Shown here: positions 1 through 7,168 of the stretch, piece after piece
Layout of the letters: the number at the start of each line of letters is the position of its first letter
Position numbering within the stretch: position 1 is the first letter of the stretch
The notes under the pieces: generated by a model
The model's database searches: none
What the model saw: the letters and a program-made list of their open reading frames with translations, nothing else
What the model was told of the DNA's origin: nothing
Made by a program: the position numbers and the translations under genes
DNA from: SFWF01 sp045539925
GTDB lineage: Bacteria; Bacillota; Clostridia; Oscillospirales; Acutalibacteraceae
Reading direction: 5' to 3'
Length of the DNA: 64,000 bases
Assembly (NCBI GenBank): GCA_045539925.1
Contig: JAZQGH010000145.1
Coordinates: forward strand, 10,085 to 74,084

Positions 1-2
1 TT

Positions 3-1649
3 TCCTATGCTCTGGATGCTTATTCCCTTTATATGGGAATTTGGCAAAGTGCCTCATTGGTTGCTTTCTTCTGTCTCACAACCTTGACCCTTCGTTTCGG
101 TTATCAGCAGTTCTATCGCCATTTCAATTTAAATCTCGATTATCTTAACAAAATCGGGGTGGCAATAGTCGGCGCAGGACAGGTGGGAACGCTTCTTGCG
201 GAGGAACTTAAATACAACTCTAATTCCCACTACCGCCCAATTTGTTTTATTGACAAACGCGCCGATAAAATAGGCGGAAAAATATCTGACATTCGGGTCT
301 ATAAGGAAGACGAGCATATTATTTCTAAAATTAAGGACCTTCCTGTACAGGAGATATTCATAGCTCTTCCCAACATCGACAGTGATACCGCCAAAGAACT
401 GTTAGATTTTTACTCGCAGACGGGCTGTAAGGTAAAACTTTACGATTTCCCCATAAACCAGAGCGAAAGCGAAGAGAATTCCAAGCGTATCCTTCGTCCT
501 TTCAACATTGAAGACCTTCTTTTCCGTAATGCACTTAAAATAACCGACAGGGGAATGAATTCGTATTATAGAGGCAAAACTGTCCTTGTAACGGGTGGCG
601 GTGGCTCAATTGGAAGTGAGATCTGCCGTCAGATAGCAAAAAGACGCCCTAAAAAGCTTATCATACTTGACATTTATGAGAATAATGCCTACGATATTCA
701 GCAGGAGCTTGTTCGCAGATATAAGGATAAGTTTGATCTTGCAGTAGAGATTGCCTCGGTCCGCGATACTGACAGAATTGACGCAATATTCGACTTCTAC
801 AGACCGCAGATAGTATTCCACGCCGCAGCTCACAAGCATGTTCCCTTAATGGAGCACAGCGGCTGCGAGGCAATAAAAAACAATGTTTTCGGCACCTACA
901 ATGTGGCAAACATATCCGAAAAATACGGCGTTGAAAAATTTATTCTCATTTCTACCGACAAAGCGGTAAATCCCACAAATATTATGGGTGCTACAAAGCG
1001 TCTGTGCGAAATGCTTGTTCAGTGCCGCACCGATAGCGAAACCTCCTTTGCAAGTGTGCGTTTCGGTAATGTGCTGGGCTCCAATGGCTCAGTAATTCCG
1101 CTGTTTAAGGATCAGATTGAAAAGGGCGGACCTATTACCATAACCGACAAGCGTATAGTACGCTACTTTATGACCATACCCGAAGCTACTCAGCTGGTTA
1201 TGGAGGCAGGCTTCTTAGCCGACAGGGGAGAGCTTTTTGTCCTTGATATGGGACAGCCTATAAAAATACTCGACCTTGCCGAAAATATGATAAAACTTTC
1301 AGGTCTTCGTCCTTATGAGGATATTGATATTGTTGAGGTAGGTCTCCGTCCCGGTGAAAAGCTTTATGAGGAGCTTCTCATAAAAACAGAAACTCTGGAT
1401 AAAACCGAAAACAACCTTATTTTTATCGAGCGTGACCATCCCATCAGCCGTAAAGAGGTGGAGGACAAGCTTACCGTTCTGCGCAATGTTCTTGCCGATG
1501 CCAAAACCGAGATTGATTCTTCAAGGGTAAAACGTGCGATGAAAGAAGTGGTATCCACCTATCAGGATCCCGACGAGGTAAACTGCAAGGCGGACCAGTC
1601 TGAGGAAATGAAAAACACAAAGGTCTTAACCGGTTCGGTGAATTCGTAA
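3..1649 (+). CDS. Nucleoside-diphosphate sugar 4,6-dehydratase, PglF/CapD type (5' end missing)
   Basis: Membrane-bound enzyme of the polysaccharide-type NDP-sugar 4,6-dehydratase family, which acts on UDP-GlcNAc-like sugars at the start of surface glycan or protein glycan synthesis. The reading frame is open to the left edge, so the N-terminal membrane segments are cut off; the ATG at 33 is internal. Visible in order: the end of a hydrophobic segment, a first Rossmann domain (GAGQVGTLL), then the catalytic Rossmann domain with VTGGGGSIGSE and the STDKAVNPTN-MGATK active-site stretch. Met stands where short-chain dehydratases have Tyr, as is usual in the large PglF-type enzymes. The C-terminal tail of about 30 residues is polar. 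The gene abuts thiN with no gap. The family is clear; the exact sugar substrate is not. Confidence 0.9.
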   Translation, partial: SYALDAYSLYMGIWQSASLVAFFCLTTLTLRFGYQQFYRHFNLNLDYLNKIGVAIVGAGQVGTLLAEELKYNSNSHYRPICFIDKRADKIGGKISDIRVYKEDEHIISKIKDLPVQEIFIALPNIDSDTAKELLDFYSQTGCKVKLYDFPINQSESEENSKRILRPFNIEDLLFRNALKITDRGMNSYYRGKTVLVTGGGGSIGSEICRQIAKRRPKKLIILDIYENNAYDIQQELVRRYKDKFDLAVEIASVRDTDRIDAIFDFYRPQIVFHAAAHKHVPLMEHSGCEAIKNNVFGTYNVANISEKYGVEKFILISTDKAVNPTNIMGATKRLCEMLVQCRTDSETSFASVRFGNVLGSNGSVIPLFKDQIEKGGPITITDKRIVRYFMTIPEATQLVMEAGFLADRGELFVLDMGQPIKILDLAENMIKLSGLRPYEDIDIVEVGLRPGEKLYEELLIKTETLDKTENNLIFIERDHPISRKEVEDKLTVLRNVLADAKTEIDSSRVKRAMKEVVSTYQDPDEVNCKADQSEEMKNTKVLTGSVNS

Positions 1650-2282
1650 ATGAAAATATGTTATATTATCGGGGCAGGAGATCTGCCCCTGCTTTATATA
1701 AAAAAAGAAGATTCCTTTATAATTGCGGCAGACGGAGGACTCGGTAAGCTCGGAGATATCATACCTGATATTACCGTCGGAGATTTCGACTCCTTAGGCT
1801 TTGTTCCCGAAAATGATAATACAGTGGTGTTGCCTGTGGAAAAAGATGTTACCGATATGAAATATGCAGTAAATATGGGCATAATAAATGGGTGCAACAC
1901 CTTTGTACTGTACGGCGGTACAGGCGGCAGACCCGACCATACCTTTGCAAACTACGCTCTTCTTTGCGGACTTGCCGAAAAGGGTAAAACGGGGTATCTT
2001 ATCGGAGACAAATTTGTTGCAACCGCAATTAAAGACGGCGTGTATACTCTGCCCTTAAAGCAAAGCGGAACAGTCTCGATTTTTGCAGCAGGAGATAAGG
2101 CGGAGGGTGTAAGTATAAAAGGACTTAAGTACCTTTTAGATAATCACACACTAACCTTTTCAAATCCTATCGGCGTCAGCAATTCCTTTATCGGGGAGCA
2201 GGCTGAGGTTTCTGTAAAAAACGGAACGTTGCTTATAATGTGGGAAGAAAATAATATAAAGGAATTTATTGACAATCTGTAA
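1650..2282 (+). CDS. thiN: Thiamine pyrophosphokinase
   Basis: Cytoplasmic enzyme that transfers pyrophosphate from ATP to thiamine to make thiamine pyrophosphate (TPP). The 210-residue length is normal. Typical motifs are present: AADGG near residue 27, VGDFDS at 43-48, KDVTDMKYA at 65-73 and YGGTGGRPDHTFAN at 88-101, which carry the nucleotide and metal-binding Asp residues. The start ATG directly follows the TAA of the previous gene and has no clear Shine-Dalgarno site, which suggests translational coupling. The next gene is the thiamine transporter thiT behind a TPP riboswitch, so uptake and activation of thiamine sit side by side. The thiT promoter -35 box lies inside the last codons of this gene. 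Confidence 0.93.
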   Translation: MKICYIIGAGDLPLLYIKKEDSFIIAADGGLGKLGDIIPDITVGDFDSLGFVPENDNTVVLPVEKDVTDMKYAVNMGIINGCNTFVLYGGTGGRPDHTFANYALLCGLAEKGKTGYLIGDKFVATAIKDGVYTLPLKQSGTVSIFAAGDKAEGVSIKGLKYLLDNHTLTFSNPIGVSNSFIGEQAEVSVKNGTLLIMWEENNIKEFIDNL

Positions 2283-2297
2283 CAAAAAGGATATAAT
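2269..2297 (+). promoter_or_regulatory. Consensus vegetative promoter for the thiT leader
   Basis: TTGACA at 2269-2274 and TATAAT at 2292-2297 with a 17-base spacer, a perfect match to the main sigma-factor consensus. The -35 box is inside the 3' end of thiN. Transcription would start near 2304, just ahead of the TPP aptamer. Confidence 0.85.
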
Positions 2298-2325
2298 AAC
2301 TATTGCCGAACAGAAAATTCAATAT

Positions 2326-2412
2326 TTTAATCAGGGGTGCCGCAAGGCTGAGATGAGTGACACTCAAACCCTTTAACCTGATATGGATAATGCCGTCGTA
2401 GGGAGATTATAT
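2326..2412 (+). ncRNA. TPP riboswitch (THI element)
   Basis: The aptamer shows the conserved core pieces in the right order: CAGGGGTGC at 2332-2340, GGCTGAGATGA, AACCCTTTAACCTGAT, GGATAATGCC and GTAGGGAGA ending near 2406. It senses TPP. It lies between a strong promoter and an intrinsic terminator (2426-2461) ahead of thiT, so TPP binding most likely favours termination and reduces thiamine uptake. Confidence 0.95.
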
Positions 2413-2425
2413 TCTAGATAAAATT

Positions 2426-2461
2426 ATTACCGCACGGATAAATTCTGTGCGGTAATTTTTT
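2426..2461 (+). terminator. Intrinsic terminator, expression platform of the TPP riboswitch
   Basis: A 10-base-pair stem (ATTACCGCAC at 2426-2435 with GTGCGGTAAT at 2447-2456) is followed by a T run. It lies between the aptamer and thiT, the position expected of the regulated terminator. Confidence 0.85.
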
Positions 2462-2528
2462 ATCTGAGCGCAAAAACGCTTCGGCCAAAGCACATTTGCC
2501 TTTCGGATAAAGGAAAGGAGAAATTATA

Positions 2529-3101
2529 ATGCACAAAAACAACCTAAGAAGACTTACCGTCAGCGCAATATTTATTGCCCTTGCAACGGTTTTAAGCCTT
2601 GTAAAAATCTGGACGAACCCTTGGGGCGGAAGCGTTACTCTGCTCAGTATGGTGCCGATTGTTCTGCTTTCGGTTATGTTTGGTGTTCCTTGGGGGCTCT
2701 TTTCCTCCTTTGTTTATGCCGTTCTTCAAATCGGTGTAGATATTGCAGGAATGATGAGCTGGGGAATGGACATAAGGATGTGGATAGGAGCCATAGTCTT
2801 CGACTATCTTTTGGCGTATGCCTCGATAGGCTTTGCAGGTGCTTTCAGAAAACATAAGGCGGCAGGCGTGTGCATCGGTACCGCTATGGCTCTTTTAATA
2901 AGGTTTATAAGCCACTTTATTTCGGGATATATTTTCTTCGATATCTGGATGCCTGAAACCTTTTCAAACCCTGCAATATATTCGATAGTTTATAACGGAA
3001 CATATATGCTTCCCGAGCTTATAACAACGGTAATTGCAATACTTATACTGTATAAATTAAATGCAGTAAAGCGTATGTGCGAAATGATAAATCGGCAATA
3101 A
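2529..3101 (+). CDS. thiT: ECF-type thiamine transporter substrate-binding subunit ThiT
   Basis: Integral membrane S component that binds thiamine and works with a shared energizing module (EcfA, EcfA', EcfT), which is not encoded in this window. The 190-residue protein has about six hydrophobic segments. It shows the family features SAIFIALATVLSLVKI at the N terminus and an aromatic-rich C-terminal half (HFISGYIFF, YNGTYMLPE), which in known ThiT proteins helps form the thiamine pocket. The ribosome site AAAGGAG is well placed before the ATG at 2529. Expression is controlled by the upstream TPP riboswitch, which independently supports a thiamine substrate. Confidence 0.93.
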   Translation: MHKNNLRRLTVSAIFIALATVLSLVKIWTNPWGGSVTLLSMVPIVLLSVMFGVPWGLFSSFVYAVLQIGVDIAGMMSWGMDIRMWIGAIVFDYLLAYASIGFAGAFRKHKAAGVCIGTAMALLIRFISHFISGYIFFDIWMPETFSNPAIYSIVYNGTYMLPELITTVIAILILYKLNAVKRMCEMINRQ

Positions 3102-3119
3102 AACAGATAGAATGATTAT

Positions 3120-3161
3120 AAAAGGAAGTGTGCGCTATTAACTGCGTATGCTTCCTTTTAA
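3120..3161 (+). terminator. Terminator after thiT
   Basis: AAAAGGAAG at 3120-3128 pairs with CTTCCTTTT at 3151-3159; the inner stretch TGTGCGC/GCGTATG also pairs with G-T wobbles. It closes the thiT transcript. Confidence 0.75.
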
Positions 3162-3230
3162 CTTTAAGATGAATTTTTCGGTTTTTTCTTTGCATATTAT
3201 TCAGTGTTGCCGTTTTTAATCGATTTTTAC

Positions 3231-3259
3231 TTGACTTTATAGAGGGCTGGGTTTAAAAT
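3231..3259 (+). promoter_or_regulatory. Promoter of the KDPG aldolase gene
   Basis: TTGACT at 3231-3236 and TAAAAT at 3254-3259 with a 17-base spacer. It is followed by AAGGAG ahead of the ATG at 3293. Confidence 0.75.
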
Positions 3260-3292
3260 AAAAAAGTAAAAATTTTTTAAAGGAGAGTCCTT

Positions 3293-4255
3293 ATGAATCC
3301 TGTTTTAGAAGAAATCAGCAAGGTTGGCCTTGTCCCCGTTATTAAGCTTAATGACCCTGATAAGGCCGTACCTCTTGTAAATGCCCTTAAAAAGGGCGGA
3401 ATTCCCGTGGCTGAGGTTACATTCCGTGCTGCAGGTGCCGACAGAGCTATCGCAAATATCGCTAAAGAGGCTCCCGATATTTTAGTCGGTGCGGGAACCG
3501 TTGTTACCCTCGACCAGTGTAAGGCTGCTATTGCTGCAGGTGCAAAATATATCATCTCCCCCGGCTTTGACCCCGAGATCGTGGGCTACTGTGTGGAGAA
3601 TAATATTCCCGTCACCCCAGGTTGCACGAATCCAAGCGAAGTGTCTATTGCTCAGAAAATGGGTCTTGAGGTTGTTAAATTCTTCCCTGCAGAGGCTGCA
3701 GGCGGACTCAAAGTGCTTAAAGCCCTTGCAGGTCCCTTCCCCAATATGCGCTTTATCCCCACAGGCGGAATTTCCACCGCAAACTTAAACGAATATCTTG
3801 CCTTCCCCAAGATCATTGCTTGTGGCGGCAGCTGGATGGTTCCCGAAAAGCTTGTTGATAACTGCGAGTGGGACGCTATTACAGAACTTGCTAAAGAAGC
3901 CGTTCTTACTATGCTTGATGTTAAGATTAAGCATATCGGCATAAACTCTAAGGATGAGGAGGAGTGCAAAAAGACTGCAGGACTTCTCTCTACTATTTGT
4001 GGCAAGCCTCAGGACGTTCGTTCTAAGTCGATATTTGCAGGTAAAGAGTTTGAGGTTATGAAGTTTATGGGCGTAGGCAAGTGCGGTCATATCGGACTTT
4101 CAGTTACCTCTGTTAAGCGCGCAGTTCGTTTCTTTGAGTCTCAGGGCTTCAAGTTTAATTACGATTCTGTCACCACCGACGATAAGGGTAATATGAACTT
4201 CATCTACTTTAAGGACGAAATCGGCGGTTTCGGCATCCACCTTGTAAATGCATAA
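3293..4255 (+). CDS. eda: KDPG/KHG aldolase with a C-terminal VOC-like domain
   Basis: Class I aldolase that splits 2-keto-3-deoxy-6-phosphogluconate into pyruvate and glyceraldehyde 3-phosphate, and often also 4-hydroxy-2-oxoglutarate. Residues 1 to about 205 are the aldolase barrel: Glu41 and Arg45 in EVTFR, GAGTV at 66-70, and the Schiff-base Lys129 in VVKFFPAEAAGG. Ordinary Eda proteins end near 205-215 residues; this one has 320. The extra about 110 residues begin near VKIKHIGINS and contain a pattern like a vicinal-oxygen-chelate fold (GHIGLSVTSVKRAVRFFES, then FGIHLV at the end). The extension is in frame with no stop, so it is a true fusion. Its role is unknown. The partner kinase gene kdgK lies near 57.1 kb. 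The gene is monocistronic with its own promoter and terminator. Confidence 0.88.
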   Translation: MNPVLEEISKVGLVPVIKLNDPDKAVPLVNALKKGGIPVAEVTFRAAGADRAIANIAKEAPDILVGAGTVVTLDQCKAAIAAGAKYIISPGFDPEIVGYCVENNIPVTPGCTNPSEVSIAQKMGLEVVKFFPAEAAGGLKVLKALAGPFPNMRFIPTGGISTANLNEYLAFPKIIACGGSWMVPEKLVDNCEWDAITELAKEAVLTMLDVKIKHIGINSKDEEECKKTAGLLSTICGKPQDVRSKSIFAGKEFEVMKFMGVGKCGHIGLSVTSVKRAVRFFESQGFKFNYDSVTTDDKGNMNFIYFKDEIGGFGIHLVNA

Positions 4256-4260
4256 AATTT

Positions 4261-4288
4261 AAGGAGTTCCTTTCAGGACTCCTTTTTT
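4261..4288 (+). terminator. Terminator after the KDPG aldolase gene
   Basis: AAGGAGT at 4261-4267 pairs with ACTCCTT near 4278-4284 and is followed by a T run. Confidence 0.8.
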
Positions 4289-4289
4289 A

Positions 4290-4318
4290 TTGCAAACTTT
4301 GTCGGTTTGTGTTAATAT
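4290..4318 (+). promoter_or_regulatory. Probable promoter of sufC-sufB
   Basis: TTGCAA at 4290-4295 and TAATAT at 4313-4318 with a 17-base spacer. Each hexamer has mismatches to consensus. The 5' leader would be about 50 bases. Confidence 0.5.
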
Positions 4319-4376
4319 ATTCTAATAAGTTGGATTTCTGTGCATAATATATCTATTCGGCTTATGGAGGAAAACA

Positions 4377-5087
4377 ATGTTAAAACTTGAAAATATTTAT
4401 TATAGCGTAGGCGGTGCCGATATTATAAACGGCATTACTATGGAAATAGACGAGCGCTTTGTGGCAATAACAGGTCCCAACGGAAGCGGTAAGTCGACCC
4501 TTGCTAAAATAATTGCAGGTATTATCACCCCTACCTCGGGTAAAATCTACCTCGACGGTGAGGATATTACCGATATGTCTATTACCGAGCGTGCAAACAA
4601 GGGCATCAGCTTCGCCTTTCAGCAACCTGTCCGTTTTAAGGGAATTACGGTAAAAGACCTTATATCTCTCGCTTCGGGCAAAAAACTCACAATCACAGAG
4701 GCTTGCGAGTATTTAAGCGAAGTAGGTCTTTGCGCCAGAGATTATATAAACCGCGAGGTAAATGCTTCTCTTTCGGGCGGTGAGCTTAAAAGAATAGAAA
4801 TCGCAATGGTAAATGCCCGCGGAACTAAGCTTTCGGTCTTTGACGAGCCCGAGGCAGGAATTGACCTCTGGTCCTTCCAGAACCTTATCAAGGTGTTTGA
4901 AAAAATGTATGAGAAGAACAAGGGCTCTATACTTATAATCTCTCATCAGGAGAGAATTCTCGACATTGCCGACAAGATTTTAGTGCTTAAAGCAGGTAAA
5001 ATCGATAAAATCGGCACAAAGGACGAAATTATGCCCTCCCTTTTAGGAATTGATACGGGCTGTCGCTATGTACAGGAGGATAAATAA
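4377..5087 (+). CDS. sufC: SufC-like ABC ATPase of Fe-S cluster assembly
   Basis: Cytoplasmic ATPase that drives conformational change of its SufB partner during iron-sulfur cluster assembly. The 236-residue protein has the Walker A GPNGSGKST at 33-41, a Q-loop FQQP at 81-84, the signature LSGGE at 132-136 and the Walker B FDEPEAGID at 155-163. The D-E-P-E-A-G form is characteristic of SufC rather than of transport ATPases. Its stop codon overlaps the start of the next gene by one base (TAATG), so the two are co-translated. No sufD, sufS or sufU is beside it, so this is the reduced two-gene arrangement found in many anaerobes and archaea. Confidence 0.9.
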   Translation: MLKLENIYYSVGGADIINGITMEIDERFVAITGPNGSGKSTLAKIIAGIITPTSGKIYLDGEDITDMSITERANKGISFAFQQPVRFKGITVKDLISLASGKKLTITEACEYLSEVGLCARDYINREVNASLSGGELKRIEIAMVNARGTKLSVFDEPEAGIDLWSFQNLIKVFEKMYEKNKGSILIISHQERILDIADKILVLKAGKIDKIGTKDEIMPSLLGIDTGCRYVQEDK

Positions 5088-6004
5088 TGGATAATATACA
5101 GAAACACCTTCTTGAGCAGATTGCAGACCTTCACGACGTTCCACAGGGAGCATATTCTCTGCGCATAAACGGTGCTCTTCACGGCAAAAACTCCTCCGAA
5201 AATATCGAGATAGTCAAAAAAGAGGACAAGCCCGGTATCGATATTTATGTAAAACCCGGAACGAAGAAGGAAAGCGTTCATATTCCCGTTCTGCTTTCAC
5301 AGACAGGTCTTAAGGAGCTTGTTTATAACGATTTTCATATAGGTGAAGACTGCGATATAACAATAGTTGCAGGCTGTGGAATTCATAACGGCGGTGACGA
5401 GACAAGTGAGCACAGCGGTATTCACGCATTTTATGTGGGCAAAAACGCTAAGCTCAAATATGTAGAAAAGCATTATGGATCGGGTGACGGTAAGGGTAAA
5501 AGGGTAATGAACCCAACCACCGTTATCGAGCTTTCAGAAAACGCATATATGGAAATGGAGACCGCACAAATAAAGGGTGTCGACGATACCGTTCGTGAGA
5601 CGACCGCAAAGCTCGCCGAGGGGGCTACCCTCATCGTCGGCGAAAAGATAATGACCCACGGCGACCAGTATGCCGAAACCCGCTTTACGGTTGATTTAGA
5701 CGGGAAAAATTCGGGCGCCCATGTTGTGTCCCGTTCGGTTGCAAAGGATAATTCACGTCAGCTTTTCATCTCCCACGTTAACGGAAATAACGAGTGCTCG
5801 GGTCATACCGAGTGTGACGCGATTATTATGGATAATGCATCGGTCAGCGCAGTACCCGAAATTATGGCGAACCATACCGACGCTCAGCTTATCCACGAAG
5901 CCGCCATCGGCAAAATAGCAGGAGAACAGCTTATAAAGCTTATGACCCTAGGGTTAACCGAAAAACAGGCTGAAGAAGAAATCGTAAACGGATTCTTAAA
6001 ATAG
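5087..6004 (+). CDS. sufB: SufB/SufD-family Fe-S scaffold protein (minimal SUF system)
   Basis: Scaffold on which Fe-S clusters are built, paired with the SufC-like ATPase just upstream. At 305 residues it is much shorter than classical SufB (about 465) and keeps mainly the right-handed beta-helix core and the C-terminal helical part. The ending matches the family closely: conserved HTDAQLIHEAAIGKI, then EQLIKLMTLGLTEKQAEEEIVNGFL. The long N-terminal domain of SufB is absent. In the literature on early-branching anaerobes this compact pair has been described as the SUF-like minimal system (SmsC-SmsB). Assignment to the family is firm. Which cysteine donor protein serves it cannot be seen here. 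Confidence 0.87.
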   Translation: MDNIQKHLLEQIADLHDVPQGAYSLRINGALHGKNSSENIEIVKKEDKPGIDIYVKPGTKKESVHIPVLLSQTGLKELVYNDFHIGEDCDITIVAGCGIHNGGDETSEHSGIHAFYVGKNAKLKYVEKHYGSGDGKGKRVMNPTTVIELSENAYMEMETAQIKGVDDTVRETTAKLAEGATLIVGEKIMTHGDQYAETRFTVDLDGKNSGAHVVSRSVAKDNSRQLFISHVNGNNECSGHTECDAIIMDNASVSAVPEIMANHTDAQLIHEAAIGKIAGEQLIKLMTLGLTEKQAEEEIVNGFLK

Positions 6005-6057
6005 TTATAAATAATAATAGATAACAAAACACCGAATCGTCAAACGCCCACGCCCCA

Positions 6058-6174
6058 TAACCAAGCCCTTCAAACTCGAATCAGGTTTTGGAAGACAAAT
6101 TTTTCGCTATACTTCGTCAAAATACTCCTAAAATCCACCCTTTAAGGCTGGTTCGGGTTTAAAGGGTTTGGTTA
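6058..6174 (-). repeat. 117-bp repeat unit with inverted ends
   Basis: TAACCAAGCCCTTCAAAC at 6058 is the near complement of the right end, GGGTTTAAAGGGTTTGGTTA, near 6155-6174. The inner part GGTTTTGGAAGACAAATTTT is shared, in the opposite sense, with the copies at 32699-32971 and 45454-45520. Confidence 0.7.
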
Positions 6175-6220
6175 GGAATGTATTTCCTTAAAAAGCGAAA
6201 TTTTTGCGCCATAATTTGTT

Positions 6221-6259
6221 AAAAACCTCCGATACGCGTCAGCGTTATCGGAGGTTTTT
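6221..6259. terminator. Strong bidirectional hairpin inside copy A
   Basis: AAAAACCTCCGATA at 6221-6234 is the exact complement of TATCGGAGGTTTTT at 6246-6259. Flanking A and T tracts let it stop transcription from either side, which suits the convergent genes around it. Confidence 0.8.
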
Positions 6260-6463
6260 GCCTTTTCTGTCACTAAAAATTTTCTTTTTAAGGTGCTTCT
6301 CAGTTTCGTAGAAACTGAAAATTTCCTGTATTTAAGCCGTAAAACGCAGAAAGGCTGTCGCCTTTCGAGGCTTTTGGCAACAATATAGGGAATTTTGTTC
6401 GAGAAACAAATACTGCCCTATGAGGCGCGGGCGAAATACGATTCGGTGTTTTTTGTAATTAAG

Positions 6464-6739
6464 TTATTTATCTGTCAATGCACGGTTAAGCCAAGTTGAC
6501 GCAAAGTACATAGCCTCTGCAAAACCGTTCTTCTCGGTAGACTTGGCAACATTGTCGAGCTTGTCAGAATCATTCTTTATAAGATTTACCTTAATCTTGT
6601 CGGCAACCTCAAGGTCTCCCTCCTTGTGAGAGGTGAGAATATCAAATCTGATAACATACTTTTCGCTCATATCGCCGAAATATACGGTGTTGCCCTTGCG
6701 AACAAGGGGTTTGTCTTTATAGGTTAAAAAATCACTCAT
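6464..6739 (-). CDS. Conserved-looking small protein of unknown function
   Basis: A 91-residue soluble protein that I do not recognise. It has no signal peptide or membrane segment. It reads as a beta-rich N-terminal half (VRKGNTVYFGDMSEKYVIRFD) and a helical, charged C-terminal half ending in MYFASTWLNRALTDK. It is downstream of the 6755-7009 gene with a 15-base gap and a good AGGAG-type ribosome site, so the two form a two-gene operon from the promoter at 7045-7073. The good ribosome sites and the shared promoter argue that it is real. Confidence 0.65.
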   Translation of the reverse strand: MSDFLTYKDKPLVRKGNTVYFGDMSEKYVIRFDILTSHKEGDLEVADKIKVNLIKNDSDKLDNVAKSTEKNGFAEAMYFASTWLNRALTDK

Positions 6740-6754
6740 AGTGGCTCTCCTTTA

Positions 6755-7009
6755 TTATTCCTCGTCAAGCTTTCCGTAAAGATTAAATCTGAAAAGTCTC
6801 GATTCATCCTCGGGGTTTGTGCAGCGGATGGTTGCCTCGCCTACCTTTGCTCCGTTTAAAATGTTAGCGATACCCATTATCTGGCAAAGCTTACTGCGAA
6901 GGTTAAGACAGTCGCCGTCTTCTGTTTCAAGGAAAACATCACCCTTGCAGTGGTCGAGGGCTTCGATGAATTTGTTGAAGTCTATATTGTGAATCTGAAT
7001 TTTATCCAT
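6755..7009 (-). CDS. Small acidic protein of unknown function
   Basis: An 84-residue acidic soluble protein, first gene of a two-gene operon with the gene at 6464-6739. Residues such as NKFIEALDHCKGDVFLETEDGDCLNLRSKL suggest an alpha/beta fold; its start reads as a short helix followed by strands. There is no membrane segment and no known motif. A consensus promoter (7045-7073, minus strand) and an AAGGAG site precede it. It is divergent from glyS, and the two promoters face away from each other within about 25 bases. Function unknown. Confidence 0.65.
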   Translation of the reverse strand: MDKIQIHNIDFNKFIEALDHCKGDVFLETEDGDCLNLRSKLCQIMGIANILNGAKVGEATIRCTNPEDESRLFRFNLYGKLDEE

Positions 7010-7044
7010 TAAAATTTCTCCTTACATTATTTTGATCATATAGA

Positions 7045-7073
7045 ATTATATATTAAAAAATCCTTACTGTCAA
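7045..7073 (-). promoter_or_regulatory. Consensus promoter of the two small unknown genes
   Basis: On the minus strand, TTGACA (complement of 7068-7073) and TATAAT (complement of 7045-7050) with a 17-base spacer. It sits back to back with the glyS promoter. Confidence 0.8.
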
Positions 7074-7086
7074 GTGTGTTAAATAC

Positions 7087-7115
7087 TTGACAATTGGGGT
7101 TAGTTCTTGTAAAAT
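7087..7115 (+). promoter_or_regulatory. Promoter of glyS
   Basis: TTGACA at 7087-7092 and TAAAAT at 7110-7115 with a 17-base spacer. The implied start of transcription near 7122 leaves a leader of about 50 bases. That is too short for a T-box riboswitch. Confidence 0.8.
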
Positions 7116-7168
7116 TATTAAAGTTGTATACATATTTGCAATATGTTCCTTGTGGAGGTTATTATACT

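Larger units (their letters stand above)
6026..6454. repeat. Composite intergenic inverted-repeat element (copy A)
   Basis: This fills the gap between the convergent genes sufB and the 6464-6739 gene. The outer arms, 6026-6058 and 6419-6453, pair over about 33 positions with a few mismatches (ACACCGAATCGT on the left, ACGATTCGGTGT on the right). Inside lie a second inverted-repeat unit at 6058-6174 and a perfect terminator-like hairpin at 6221-6259. No protein reading frame is credible. Sequences like the inner unit recur at 32.7 and 45.5 kb. Confidence 0.75.

Noticed and set aside
7094..7168. Longer start for glyS at TTG 7094
   Set aside because: The TTG lies within the promoter spacer, upstream of any possible transcript start; ATG 7169 has a ribosome site and gives the family's N terminus.
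7116..7168. T-box riboswitch before glyS
   Set aside because: The leader is only about 50 bases and lacks the T-box sequence and terminator.
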